Source: Leishmania mexicana MHOM/GT/2001/U1103 | Lineage: Eukaryota > Euglenozoa > Kinetoplastea > Trypanosomatida > Trypanosomatidae | Assembly: GCF_000234665.1 (NCBI RefSeq) | Contig: NC_018324.1 | Coordinates: 2,292,428-2,356,427 of the forward strand | Direction: 5' to 3' | DNA: 64,000 nucleotides | Shown here: positions 1-10,497 of the stretch, piece by piece | Position numbering within the stretch: the first letter of the stretch is position 1 | How the letters are laid out: the number at the start of each line of letters is the position of its first letter | Notes under the pieces: generated by a model | Told to the model about the DNA's origin: nothing | The model's database searches: none | The model's input: only the letters and a program-made list of their open reading frames with translations | Made by a program: the position numbers and the translations under genes

Positions 1-295
1 CCCGAGGGCTCAGCGGTACGTAGTCGGCGGGTGCCACATTGGGCAGCCATGGGTACTGTGTGTGCCACCACTTCCACGCGTATGCTGACGTTCCGCGGGT
101 AAGGCCGACACCTTCCGGATTAAAGCGCTCTACGTAGGGCTGAGGCCGGTGTGAGTGGCCCTGCTCCCACTTCGTGATGCCCTGCGCCTCGCGCTGCCAG
201 CGGTTCAGCTCCTTATACTTTTGCATGTGCGGGCGGCCCTTGCGCAGCACATTCTTGTGCTGCGACTTGAGCACCAGCACCGTGTGTTGCAGCAT
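1..295 (-). CDS. Partial conserved-looking protein, N-terminal 98 residues, 3' end cut by window edge
   Basis: The frame opens at an ATG at position 295 on the minus strand and stays open to the left edge, so only the N-terminal 98 residues are visible. The peptide is basic and rich in Trp, His and Tyr (for example AYAWKWWHTQYPWLPN near residues 74-89), with a start (MLQHTVLVLKSQHKNVLRKG) that could be a short mitochondrial targeting sequence. The composition reads like real protein and GC3 is high. I do not recognise a family; a mitochondrial ribosomal or RNA-processing subunit is a guess from the basic, aromatic composition only. It is the most downstream gene of the visible transcription unit. 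Confidence 0.6.
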   Translation of the reverse strand, partial: MLQHTVLVLKSQHKNVLRKGRPHMQKYKELNRWQREAQGITKWEQGHSHRPQPYVERFNPEGVGLTRGTSAYAWKWWHTQYPWLPNVAPADYVPLSPR

Positions 296-1748
296 GGGAC
301 TGCTGTGTGAGGGTGATTTGAGTCTCTGTGTGTGGGTGCAGGCCTAGGCAGAGGCAGAAACAGCGGTGATGGAAGGAGAGGTCGCTGTACTATGCTCTGC
401 TCCAAAAGCGCAGAGAGAAGGTCCGTGGAGTCGAGCGTCGCGTGAGGCGACGAAGAAGCGCGCAAAGCTCAAGCGAGAACGGGGGAGCGGGGCAGAGAAA
501 GGCGAATGGGTCACGCAAATGATGGGGCATACCTGAGGACGTGCGTCCGCAGGAGCCCGCACGCGTGCCCCACAGGCGGAGGCTCAACGTCTGCAGTCTG
601 CGCTCTCAACAGGAGTCTCCCCTTTAGATCTCACACTCGACAGCTCCCAGCGCACAGCTCTAGGAATTGACAAGGGCAAAGCCTTGAAAGACTGCATCGA
701 CCTGTTACATGATATCTCCGTCCACTCATGCGCACGTTGCGATGGAGTAGTCGCTACCCCTGCGCACACAACTTCAGTTTTTCGGCTCTCTCTCTAAATT
801 GGATCACCACAAGTTGCTCTTCTTCATTGGCATTCATAATTATGTTACGGCACTTATGAAGACTTACGCAGCAAGAGCACGCACAGACATGAAGATACAA
901 AAGAGGAGGACATCCCAACGACAGCAATGGCGTGCTTCTTGTTGATTGAGTTCCTGTGATGTGGGGCAAAAATATATAAAAGAGGGGCGAGTGCGGACAG
1001 CGATGGCGGCCCAAGATAGGGGGCGGGGAAGGGATACAAAAGAAGCGTATGGACGAGCGAGGACGACAAACAGGCACACACACCACACACACAGATACAC
1101 CGGTAAGCTCAGCACTAGCGCTGAGAGGAGGGGAAGGACAAGGGCACAGCCCACACTGTTGAGGAACCTCAGGAACGCATCACCACGAGGATATAGCACA
1201 TGTCGCCCACCGAGCCAAGCCGCCTTGGTCTGGTCCACGCTGCGCCGTCTGCAGACCCGACGGCCACGACAGCCTCGCATCTGTCACCTTTTTCTGGTGC
1301 GCTCCCCTGTTTGATCCAAGGGCAGGTGGGGAGGGGCGCAGCAGTCGGAGAAGACGGAGAGGGTATCCTGCAGATGCATTCCATCGCTATTTGATGGTGT
1401 GTCTGTATCTGTGTGCGTAGGCACAGAAATACGACAAGGTGAAACGCATGAAGCCACTCCCTACCACGAAAAAAAAAGGTAAAGCCGCAAGGAGGCTCCA
1501 AAAGACACAAGCAAAGGCAGAAGAGAAGCACTAAATCGTGTGGAACTGCCAACGGGGTTGGGGAGGACGTCAGAGTGATGCCTCGACGGTGATGAGCGTG
1601 AGCACCGCCGCAAAGCGCACCTCCTTTATAGGCCCACACCTAGACTAACATTACGAGAAAACAAATGGACGACTGTCTACAAGCATCACCGCACACGAAC
1701 TCAACAAGGGAGAGAGAGAGATGGCAACCGCACAGGCTCGTAGGGCAG
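296..1748. other. Intergenic region between the left-edge gene and the eIF4G gene
   Basis: No convincing gene. It holds a purine-rich plus-strand stretch near 466-510 (pyrimidine-rich on the sense strand, a possible trans-splicing signal for the left-edge gene), a CA-rich stretch near 1076-1093, an A-run near 1469-1477 and a GA-rich run near 1708-1722 just downstream of the eIF4G stop. Confidence 0.6.
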
Positions 1749-4046
1749 CTACGCCGTGTCGGGGTACATCTGTTCCATCTGGTCCACGAACATCTTGTAC
1801 TTTTCGTTCGTCCGATTCTCGCGAATCCAAGTCTGGGCCCCGGCATCACCGAGGTATCCCTGCTGGCTGAGCTCCATCATAAAATCAGAAACAATGTCCT
1901 TCATGAAGGGCCGCTGCTTGATCGATGCGATGCAGTTGAGGATGTCGCTGCCAGTAGACTTGTGTCCGGGGTGAGCCTCCTGCCACTTGCCGAGCACAGA
2001 CGTCCACACCTCCAGGAAGTCCTCCTCCCACTCCATCTGCGCACCCTCCAGCGGCACGTACAGCGCGTCGAGGTAGTTAGCCGTGCGTGCCATGACGTTA
2101 CTCACCATCGACAGGAAGTCCATCGACTTGGTTGCCGTCACGCACGCCACGAAGCGGCTGTACACCTTGGGGAAGTCCTCCTTGACATTGTACGCCACAG
2201 CGTTTGTGAGGCACCATGAGTAGCCGCGCGTCAGCTCCTTGATGTCGAACATGCCACTGTTGAGCGAGTTCATGAAAAGCTCCCGGTCCGCCTCTGAAGA
2301 CGTCTCCGTCACCTTCTTTGCAATAACGTACACAGCGCACATGCGGCACATGTGTGCGGCGTCCTGCGGCACCGCCTCCACGATCGCCTTGCCGGCAGCG
2401 GTCCAGTCCCCGTCCGTGTGCGCGTCGCGGATGCAGCTCAGGATACGCGAGCTGAGGTCAGCGTCGACGCACTTCGGCGGTGTCGCCAGTGCCATCAACT
2501 TGCGGTCCTCATCGCTCATCTGCGACCCGGACGCCGAAGCGGCCTGCGGTGCCATGGGCGGCGGCATCATACCCTCCCCTGGAAAGGGCGGCGGTGGGGC
2601 CCCCAACGGCGGTGGCGGCGGCATCATGTAGTCGTTGTTGCCTGCAAATTGGCTGAGGTCGTTGTAGCTCGAGACCGGGTCCTGCCGTAGGCCTCCTGGG
2701 CCACTGCTACGGCCATACTTTTCGTCGCCTCTGTCCGCCATGCTCGGAGGCCGCATCCCGCCACGGTTGCCGCCCGCGTTAGAGCTCCCCATGATGGGGC
2801 CACGGCCACCGGAGTGTTGCTGCTGCATCTGTTGCTGCCACGAGCCCCCGCTGCCGAAGTTGTTCGGCGCTGCATTGCGGTGCATCTGTTCGTTCGGTCC
2901 GCTAAAGCCACCGGCGTTGCTGTGGCTGGAGGCGTTGTTGCTAGAGCGGTGGTTGGAGCGCTCGTTGTTGGTTGTGCTGTTGCTGTCGTCTGCGCTACCG
3001 CCCGAGGAGCCCTGGGCAGGGCTCTCTTTCGGCTTCCACCCGTCGTTGCGCCACTCCAGCAAATTCTGAATGAGGAACCGGATGCGACGCGAGAAACGAG
3101 GGTCGTTCATCGACGAGTTCAGCGCGCGCCAGATGGTGTCGTGCGGGTGTGCCGCCGCAGCGGCGTCCTTCGGCACGTGGTTCAGCGCCATGCCGGCGTT
3201 TTCGTCGAACCGCTTGCCGATGACGTTCATGAGACTCACCATCATCTCGAGGTCGGCGTCCGTGGTGACCAGCTTCGGACTCGGTATAAAGCCCAGGACG
3301 AGCGCTGTCGAGCACACGGCCAGAATCACGCGGTGTGAGATGAGCGAGCGCATGTACAGCTCGCCAACAAACTTGATGTTCGCCATGTTGCGCTTGCGCA
3401 GCTGCTCCTCGGCCTCGGCGTTGCGGGGTGGCGGCTGGTTCACAAAGCTGTCGTGAAACTCTTGGCAGCGCTTCACCAACGCGTTGCGCACGCGTCCGTT
3501 TACGTTCTTCGGATCTTCGTCACCCGCCTGTACCGCTGCCATGAGCTGGCCAAGCTCGGACGTGGGGTTTTCCGCGGCCTCCGCAACAAGGTCTTGCTCG
3601 TACACCTTGATACGCTGACAAAGCTGGGCGTAGATGCCGGAAAAGACCGGCTCCGCCATGGCCTTGTTGAAGATGATATCCACCGCACCCTTTAGCACCA
3701 GCGGATTCAACACCAGATCGGGCGAAAGTGCCTCCTCCACGACAGCGTCAAAATTCTTGTCGGTGAGCTTGTTCAGCGAGCCCTGAACGCGGCGCAGCTC
3801 CAGCTCCGACGCATCCATGTCCTTCTTGTCACGAACGCGAAATCCATTCTCGGACATGACGAGCTTGGGAATCTCCGCCTTGCGTTGCTTTTCCAGGCGG
3901 GCAGTCAGCAGCACGCGCTCTAGCGAGAAGTTCGGCTCAGGAATGGCAGTCCACGTGTCGCGAAAAGCGAGAATGTCAGCAAGTGTCATCTGGTTCTTCA
4001 CCTTTTCCTCCTTCTGAGGCACGATGCCGCGCAGGTTGAACAGCAT
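1749..4046 (-). CDS. EIF4G4: Eukaryotic translation initiation factor 4G, EIF4G4-like (MIF4G domain)
   Basis: A 765-residue scaffold that should join an eIF4E cap-binding protein to eIF4A for translation initiation in the cytoplasm. Residues about 86-334 form an alpha-helical MIF4G (HEAT) domain, seen in segments such as NIKFVGELYMRSLISHRVI (223-241). Ahead of it, PNFSLERVLL (38-47) resembles the short eIF4E-binding motif of the trypanosomatid EIF4G3/4 type. Residues about 340-545 are low complexity (Asn/Ser/Gly, then Gln, then Pro-rich). A second helical region follows to the C-terminus, ending in a WIREN...YKMFVDQMEQMYPDTA tail, and could be a divergent MA3/HEAT domain. Trypanosomatids have five eIF4G homologues. 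I favour EIF4G4 over EIF4G3 from length, the N-terminal motif and my memory of L. major chromosome 36 gene order; that choice is an inference. The start is the first ATG of the frame. Confidence 0.82.
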   Translation of the reverse strand: MLFNLRGIVPQKEEKVKNQMTLADILAFRDTWTAIPEPNFSLERVLLTARLEKQRKAEIPKLVMSENGFRVRDKKDMDASELELRRVQGSLNKLTDKNFDAVVEEALSPDLVLNPLVLKGAVDIIFNKAMAEPVFSGIYAQLCQRIKVYEQDLVAEAAENPTSELGQLMAAVQAGDEDPKNVNGRVRNALVKRCQEFHDSFVNQPPPRNAEAEEQLRKRNMANIKFVGELYMRSLISHRVILAVCSTALVLGFIPSPKLVTTDADLEMMVSLMNVIGKRFDENAGMALNHVPKDAAAAAHPHDTIWRALNSSMNDPRFSRRIRFLIQNLLEWRNDGWKPKESPAQGSSGGSADDSNSTTNNERSNHRSSNNASSHSNAGGFSGPNEQMHRNAAPNNFGSGGSWQQQMQQQHSGGRGPIMGSSNAGGNRGGMRPPSMADRGDEKYGRSSGPGGLRQDPVSSYNDLSQFAGNNDYMMPPPPPLGAPPPPFPGEGMMPPPMAPQAASASGSQMSDEDRKLMALATPPKCVDADLSSRILSCIRDAHTDGDWTAAGKAIVEAVPQDAAHMCRMCAVYVIAKKVTETSSEADRELFMNSLNSGMFDIKELTRGYSWCLTNAVAYNVKEDFPKVYSRFVACVTATKSMDFLSMVSNVMARTANYLDALYVPLEGAQMEWEEDFLEVWTSVLGKWQEAHPGHKSTGSDILNCIASIKQRPFMKDIVSDFMMELSQQGYLGDAGAQTWIRENRTNEKYKMFVDQMEQMYPDTA

Positions 4047-5474
4047 GATTGGAATTGGATAGTGGCTTTTTTGTCGTTTTTTTCTCCGAGATCGATGGCA
4101 CCGGGGGCCTCAGGCAATGTGCAGACGTAGCCGCTGAGGCTACTTGACTGTATCGCTGTTGTATGTATGTATCTGTGCAACTGATAGCACGCTGCGTGTC
4201 CTGCTACCGAGCCTGTTTTTCTTTTTGTGTGTGTGTGTGTTCTGGAGAAGGGGGCGGAATGCGTGTCCCTCTCTCTCCTTCACGCCGTCACAAAAGAAGG
4301 CAGCTCGGGACCACAACACAGCAGCCGTGGATGTCTGCAATGGCGTCTCCAGCAGAAACGCCCTTCTGCGATATGCGAAAGGGGGAGGGGGAGAACAACA
4401 ATGGAGCGGCGCAGAGAAGTTAAAAAAGGACAGGGGAGTGTCAGCGCACAGGGAGAGCGCCAAAACATGAACGTGTCCGTCTTGTCGCGCGCACCGTGAT
4501 GCTCGAGGCACGTTCGCTCGTTTATGCCTGTTAAAGAAGAAGGGAGAAGAGAGATGAGGGAAGGGAATAACAAGAAACACGAATACCAGCCACTTTCGTC
4601 AGCACACGTGACACAGCCAAAAGACGGATCAGGGGTGAAACCGAATAACATGGAGAAGGCCGAGCAGCGAAGGACGACCGATGCGTACGCATCCGTTCCG
4701 TAGTTCCAACGGAAAAACGAAAGAGGGACGAGAAGGAGAGACGGGGAGAGAGGGGATAGGTACAGCATGCGGCAGCGCAAGAGAGAGTGCGCCACGGCAA
4801 TTGATGGAGTAACTGTGAGCGGCGTGCAGCCGTGCAAGTATCTGACAGCGAGTCTCTCTTCCTGTCGTGTGCTCGCATTCGTTTTGCTCACAGTGGCAAA
4901 TACTGAGCTGCACACAACGACGTCTTTTACAGCTCTTCTTGTTGTATCCATCTTGTCTGTGCTTCGTTTCTTTGCCTCGATTTCTGGTACAAAGCCGGGT
5001 AGCGCCGACTAGGGGGGAGGAGAGGGGGGCTGTCCACAAAGAAAAAAAGGCGTCCCTTCTGGCACACGTTTCAAACGGCCACAGAGCAGGAGAGCCCTAG
5101 AGGCAGTCGGCGAGAGCAGCGACATTGGCACCAGCAGCTGCGGCCACGCTCTAAAAAAGCAGCGGAAGAAAGAAAGTAGAGAGGCTGCGCAGACACGCAC
5201 ACAATGACGCAGAGAACGTACGCAGTCTTTACGGACAGCAGCAGCGGAATGGCCGAGCAATGACGGTGGCGTCAGCAGTGCATCCGTCAAAAGACAGGGA
5301 AGGTGAAAAGGGGTGAGGAAGAAACGGTGGTTAATGCCACCCAAATCCCCAACCCTTCCTCCACCTCCGGACCCCATTCTAGCCAATGCGCGTCACGCGA
5401 TTTGGCGTACACCTCCTTTTCCTAGAGAAAACGGCAATCGTGTCAGGAAAGATAATCGCATGCAGGTAAGCCTG
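4047..5474. other. Intergenic region upstream of eIF4G
   Basis: No gene supported; open frames here encode low-complexity Ser/Leu/Arg/Cys-rich peptides. It contains T-rich plus-strand runs at 4066-4085, a GT repeat at about 4226-4240, and purine-rich plus-strand tracts at about 4377-4396, 4531-4560 and 4710-4758. Any of these could supply the polypyrimidine tract for splicing of the eIF4G mRNA; the choice is ambiguous, with 5' UTRs of roughly 320 to 480 bases. Confidence 0.55.
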
Positions 5475-5915
5475 CTATGGTGTCAGAGGTGGTTGGCAGA
5501 TCATACGGTGCAATGCGCTGATCGCTTCAGCGGCGGTGCGACTAGCCATGCGTGCTTCCACAATGGTGGGTGTTGGGTGGGACGTGAGGTGCGCCAGTCG
5601 ATGGGCAACCATTGCCGCGGACTCGATTCTGAGCAGCACCTCCTGGGGTGGGCGGTTTGCTGGAATTGGAAGTGGTCCAAAAGAAAGTCCGACAGACGGA
5701 CGAACAGGTGGTTTCACTGCTGCAGCGCCTTTGGAAACAGTAGCCAACCACAAGCGCTGCTCCTCGATTACTTGCGTGCACGTCAAGTATTCGGCAGTCA
5801 CCCCAAGGTAAAGTTCCTCTGGAGAAGGGAGATCGAGAACGCTTACAGAAGGTGCGTCAGTACTTTGCGGCGATCGTTTTCTGCGCGGTCTCGTCGGTTG
5901 CGGCGAGGGATTCAT
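5475..5915 (-). CDS. Small uncharacterised protein (146 residues)
   Basis: This minus-strand frame starts at the first ATG (5915; the longer frame begins with GTG) and stops with TAG. Its first 30 residues are Pro/Arg/Ser-rich. The rest has ordinary protein composition, with likely helices around PSPEELYLGVTAEYLTCTQV and a C-terminal Ala/Met/His-rich helical part ending AEAISALHRMICQPPLTP. It has no membrane segment or signal peptide. It lies in the co-transcribed orientation in an otherwise empty gap between the eIF4G and the first TBC gene, and looks far more protein-like than the overlapping plus-strand frame. I do not recognise a family. Confidence 0.6.
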   Translation of the reverse strand: MNPSPQPTRPRRKRSPQSTDAPSVSVLDLPSPEELYLGVTAEYLTCTQVIEEQRLWLATVSKGAAAVKPPVRPSVGLSFGPLPIPANRPPQEVLLRIESAAMVAHRLAHLTSHPTPTIVEARMASRTAAEAISALHRMICQPPLTP

Positions 5916-6997
5916 GGTGCTGTAACAAGAACAGGATCCTCCTCCGACCCGCACAGACACATCTCTGGCACACTACGCGGCGTGCTTCGCAGGTGTGCTT
6001 CCCTCCTACCGCGGCTTCCCCGTTACCCGAATGCGGTCCCGACCTCTCATCTCGGAGGTGGCGAGAGAAAAGTGAGACGTAGTCCCCTGTGTGACGATCG
6101 AGACGACCCTCTCGGTAATGACGTCGGGGCAGCGAAAATAAGGGAGTCTAAAGCAAAGAAAAAAAACACACAAAGGCGGAGGAGGCGTGTAAATCGCATT
6201 CGGGAAAGCCCGGACACCTCCACTTTTGGCCCCCACATCATTTCTTTTTCACCTTGACAATTCCTTCATCGCCACTGCTGAAAAGGGAAAAAATCTCGGG
6301 GAACGCGTAGGGAGTTCCGGCTCACCAAAATGGAGAGGGTGGGGGTGGAGGGAGGGGGCGGGCGACGCGCCGATCGGCACGGTGTGCGAAAGAGGCGTCA
6401 TCTGTCGTCCTTTACGGTGGGGGACGTGTGATAGAGGCGATCTTACTCTCCGCTGCACCTCTCCTCTTGTATGCGTGTCTGGCGTCCAGCGCCCAGTGGT
6501 CAGTTCTAAAAAAAGAAAAGATGTGTTGTGGAGTTGTTTCTTACCTCCCTTCTCTTTCGTTCGCGCCCTTTTCGTTGGGGAGGACATGACGGCGTCCCAT
6601 CAGGCGATGCAGACGCTGCTCCGCACACCATCAAACGACAGCGCAACACCATGCAGCAACACGTACTCCAACGGGCACGAACTCTCCTGGTGAGAGGGGA
6701 GCCGGCAACGACAAGAACGAGAAAGAAAGCACGGTTACGCGCAAAAGTCTTTGGAGGAATCATGCGAGAATGTAAGCCACAGAAAAAGAGAGAGATTCCT
6801 CGAGATGCAAGCACGCAAAAACGAGAGCACAGAAGGTAGGAAACGGTCTCGAGACGCGCAGCAACTTCTCAGCGCAAGTCCGCAACCGAGAGGAAGAGGA
6901 GAACAGGAAAAGAGAAGCAGAGGCAGCAATGGGGGCACCACACACACACACCAAATACAAGCGAAGCGCACTGGCGCTCATCACTGCGCGTATCAGG
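5916..6997. other. Intergenic region downstream of the first TBC gene
   Basis: No gene seen. Purine-rich plus-strand tracts lie at about 6130-6187 (possible polypyrimidine tract for the small 146-residue ORF, with a candidate AG at 6111-6112), near 6510-6526, and at 6880-6928, plus a short CA run near 6940-6952. Confidence 0.55.
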
Positions 6998-8683
6998 TCA
7001 GTCTCGATGAATCAGACCCACCATTTCCCAGTACTCGTCACCATATCGATTCAGCTCCGCCGTCTTGAACTTCACACGGTGCGCGCGCCGAAGCAGCTCG
7101 TATGCGTCCTTTCCATCCTGCAGACCTTTGAGCGCCAGCAGCGTGTCCTCGAACGGCAGCGTCAAGAGGTGAGATTCCTCCCATTTCAAGAGCGCAATAC
7201 CGGTACGAAAGATGATCTTCCAGCCCTCCGAGAAAAAGATGTCCCACACTCGCAGCAGTGCCCGAAAGGGAAAGTGACCGACAAACAGCGTCAGAAACCA
7301 TTGTGAGGCAAAGAAGGAAGGCTGAATCTCAAGCTCATCGAGCCGCTTCGACAGTCGAGGTAGCAGCCGCGCAATGAGACGCTTCAGCTGGAAGAAGAAC
7401 TGTTGTAGCAACGGGAAGCCAGGCCGGAACAACTCCCGCATCTTGTACCGCTCATTGTACATCATCTCATGCAGGGCCCAAAAGGACTCCTCCTCCGCCA
7501 TTTGCGTGGACAGCGCCGCGACGAGGAAGCCCATTCCTTGCACGTACCCCACCTCCGGATCGCATCCGGCGTAGGCGTGCAGGACGTTGCGCAGGAAGGT
7601 CTGCCCAACGCCACCGGGGTCCTTGAAGAGAACGTGGGTGGGAAATGTTCGAGCGAGATCGCGCGAGATGATGGCGTCTGTCTCCTTGTCCGCGAGTTTC
7701 TTGTCCCGCAGCGCCACATAGACGCCGTTGTTCTCCTCTGAGTTCAGCTGATGAAAGGAGCCCATGAGCAGCTGCCACGCGACACCGCGGAAGCGACTCG
7801 GGATGCCCTTGCGGCACCTCTCCTTCAGTTTGGCATGCATCTTTGTGTTCGTCGTGTTCCAGTCGGCCGCCATGTTGGCCCACTTGATCTCCCGCCGAAC
7901 CACTTGCCTCCCATCAATGCCGCGAATATACTTACCGTCCCTCTCCTTGGCGTCCTCGTCAATCACAAAGCCGAACTCGTCTACCAACTGCTGTTCAGCG
8001 GCGTTCTCTTCTGCCTCGACGGCGCTCTCGTTGCCGGGGCGCGTGTTCCTCTCACCAGCGTCTGGCGTCACAAGTCTACTGTAATGACCCTCCTCCTCCG
8101 TGTCCGAGTCGCTGCCACCCGTCGGTGCCGCCCGCAGCTGACTCCTGCGTAGCGCCTGAGGGAGCCCTGCGCTCTTCACTACGTGGGCCTTCTCAGGTAT
8201 CACCGACGTCGGCTGCGATGCGGTGCTTGGTGGTACGGCAGTCGTGAAAGCCGCTGGGAGACGCGCTGCCTCCGCGGCGTGAAGAGGCGAGCTGCCGCGG
8301 CCCATCTGCATCTCCTCATCCGGGGCCACAACTAGCAAAGGAGAGGAAACCACCTGAACCACCTGGTCAGTGCAACCAAACTCATCATACGACTTCATCG
8401 CCATCGTGTCACTCTTGAACAGCGACTGTAACGAGTAACATCCTCGCGCCTTCTCGAGGTTGTCTGCCGGGTCGCCGTTTGGTGCGCGGGGCTTTGCTAC
8501 TGCTTTACCAAGGATGGACGACGCGGGAGCGGTTCGTCGTCCAGCGGACGCGGCTGGCTTTACATTACGTGGATTATGATCTGCATCAACAGCATATACG
8601 TGGAGGGGGGGCTTCTCACCCAAATCATGCGGCATGGCCTCGGCGTCTTCACCGCCCATGAACACGCTTTCCTCGTCCATCAT
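6998..8683 (-). CDS. TBC domain protein, putative Rab GTPase-activating protein (first of a tandem pair)
   Basis: 561 residues from the ATG at 8683 (Met-Met-Asp-Glu start). TBC proteins accelerate GTP hydrolysis by Rab GTPases and so end a step of membrane traffic. The N-terminal 240 or so residues are disordered and acidic or Ser-rich; the TBC domain fills the C-terminal half. Its signatures are FRGVAWQLLMGSF, the IxxDxxR motif as ISRDLARTFP with the arginine finger at residue 345, and the YxQ motif as VGYVQGMGF with the glutamine finger at residue 382. Both dual-finger residues are present, so it should be active. A longer frame to 8791 exists, but a pyrimidine tract and AG (8759-8784) inside it favour the downstream ATG. 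Its upstream neighbour is a second TBC gene with the same architecture. The Rab substrate cannot be read from sequence. Confidence 0.88.
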   Translation of the reverse strand: MMDEESVFMGGEDAEAMPHDLGEKPPLHVYAVDADHNPRNVKPAASAGRRTAPASSILGKAVAKPRAPNGDPADNLEKARGCYSLQSLFKSDTMAMKSYDEFGCTDQVVQVVSSPLLVVAPDEEMQMGRGSSPLHAAEAARLPAAFTTAVPPSTASQPTSVIPEKAHVVKSAGLPQALRRSQLRAAPTGGSDSDTEEEGHYSRLVTPDAGERNTRPGNESAVEAEENAAEQQLVDEFGFVIDEDAKERDGKYIRGIDGRQVVRREIKWANMAADWNTTNTKMHAKLKERCRKGIPSRFRGVAWQLLMGSFHQLNSEENNGVYVALRDKKLADKETDAIISRDLARTFPTHVLFKDPGGVGQTFLRNVLHAYAGCDPEVGYVQGMGFLVAALSTQMAEEESFWALHEMMYNERYKMRELFRPGFPLLQQFFFQLKRLIARLLPRLSKRLDELEIQPSFFASQWFLTLFVGHFPFRALLRVWDIFFSEGWKIIFRTGIALLKWEESHLLTLPFEDTLLALKGLQDGKDAYELLRRAHRVKFKTAELNRYGDEYWEMVGLIHRD

Positions 8684-10497
8684 GGACTCAGCGGTTAATC
8701 CCGCTTGCCAGTGTTCGAAGAAAGAGCAGCGGTTTGCAACAGAACAGATGATGCTCGGCTGGAATGGGGGAGGGGGTGAAAAGACGCGCAAGCGCAGCCG
8801 TTCGTGTTCCTCGCGTGTAGTACCGAGGCTTGGGAATGTGCACGAGATGCCACTTTTTTTCTGTGTGCGTGATGCAGGAGTGTGGTGTGAGCTCGTGCTG
8901 TCTTATTATTATTCTTGATCCCGTGTCCTCCAACTCGCTGGCACGACGAAAGTGAAGCGGCCGAGGAAGAAAGAACGATAGCACTGTCGCAGCAAGACGA
9001 AGGAGAGCACAGAGCCTCCCTCCCTCCGTTCCTTTGCCCTGAGCACGCCGCCTTGTGTGTTTGTGTGCGCGCGCACTTTGCGAGCAGGGATGTTTGGCGT
9101 CCAAAACAACCTGAGTGACGAAGAAATTGCGTTGCACTAGGGACGTGGGCTCCCCCTTCTGTGTCTTCGGCGCGGAGCACCGTCCCTCGTGCTGAGAGAT
9201 CCAGAGAACGAGCGAGAGTCAACAAGAGAACAATACTACGAATGAAAGCAGCAGATAGAGAGGCAAAGCAAGCGCGTCGAGAGAGCGTGGGGGGACTGCT
9301 GCGCAGTACCTAGTCCTCCTCACGACTTCCGGGCTGACTGCTCCGCTGCAAAAGGAAAAGGTGTGTGGAGAGAACACCGGTATGCAGAAAAAAGACGGAG
9401 GGAGGGAGGGAGGGATGTGCAAACGGAGATAGGGCCTGGCAACAGATAGAGCGTGGGATGGATGAGGGAGACAGCACTGCATGGCGGCGGCACGGTGACC
9501 CAGAGAAGGGAACGTGCGAGCCACGGCGACAGTGGTGCGTCTCCACCACCACCCCTCCTCCTCCTGCCTCTCCCTCCACTCAGTCCCGCGTATGCATGCT
9601 TCGTCGCTTCATCACGGCGCTTGCACAGAACGCATGCCACATACGTCTCACGCGTGGTGCGCTTACGGTATGTTTCGTTGTCTTTGGTTACTGTTTGATG
9701 CAGGCTCCTGCTCCCTCCCTCAGCACGCTACGACTGCCGGAAACACGTGGGATGAACAGAGGGAAGGAGCGCGATGACCGCCACGGCAAAGGACAGCAGA
9801 GCCGACAAAGGGAGGAAAAGGAGATCGTTCCCGCTAATAGCAAGACGCTCATTACACACATAGCGGGAAGGAGGGGGGAAGCGGGGCAGCAGGAAACACG
9901 CAGATATGCGCCGGTGGGCCTTCTCGTGCGACTGTGGATCCATCTGCTCCACCTCCCCCACCTCAACCCACCCCGGCGGCCTTCGGCGAATATGCCGACC
10001 ACTGATCACGCCATACGAGAGCAGAAGGGAGGCGGATGTAGGGCTGGGGGGTCGAGAAGATCCAGCAACGAAAGCAAAAGACGGCGACACAACTTCAAAG
10101 CGAACAGAGTAGTAAGACATACAGGGCATCAGCGTGGGGACCACAAAGTGGAGGCAAACTGGCAAAACAGCAAAAGCCGCATCGGGCACTACGGTGTGCA
10201 CAACCTCGCGTGGGCCCATCTCTCTCTCTCCGCTTGGGTTTAGGAACTGGGTACCGCTCACACCGAATACACCGCCCGCTCTTGCAGGGCGGCACCCATC
10301 TGGCCCTCGCTCCATTGAAGTCAGCTGGAGGGGAGAACTGTGATGAACAGAAATAGAGAGGGGTATTTACAGAACGTCTTCGCAGCTGAACGCATGTGGG
10401 CGCATGCGCACGTCCACGCGCGCTTGCCTGTCGCTAGCGGTGTCCACTCAATTGGATAGGAACTACGAGACGTACATGCGCTCCGCAACACGCGCCA
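8684..10497. other. Intergenic region between the two TBC genes
   Basis: No gene supported. Contains purine-rich plus-strand tracts at 8761-8784, 9389-9415 (GGGA repeats) and 9862-9882. Long open frames on both strands (for example plus 9365-10243) are explained by biased composition. Confidence 0.55.
8759..8784 (-). promoter_or_regulatory. Candidate trans-splicing signal for the first TBC gene
   Basis: On the minus strand a C/T-rich tract (plus 8761-8784) is followed at once by an AG at 8760-8759, 76 bases before the ATG at 8683. This fits a spliced-leader acceptor. Inference from pattern only. Confidence 0.4.

Noticed and set aside
966..981. TATA-like sequence (ATATATAAAAG)
   Set aside because: Trypanosomatid protein genes lack TATA promoters, and the surrounding sequence is ordinary spacer.
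2814..3338. Antisense open frames inside the eIF4G gene
   Set aside because: High-GC coding sequence leaves long stop-free antisense frames; these mirror the real gene, as do similar frames inside the other large genes.
4280..4951. 223-residue minus-strand frame upstream of eIF4G
   Set aside because: Cys/Ser/Leu-rich low complexity typical of pyrimidine tracts on the sense strand.
5313..6257. 314-residue plus-strand open frame
   Set aside because: Runs against the transcription unit, Arg/Ser-rich with mixed composition, and overlaps a better minus-strand ORF.
9365..10243. 292-residue plus-strand open frame
   Set aside because: Explained by purine-rich spacer DNA, which suppresses stops on that strand; no recognisable domain.
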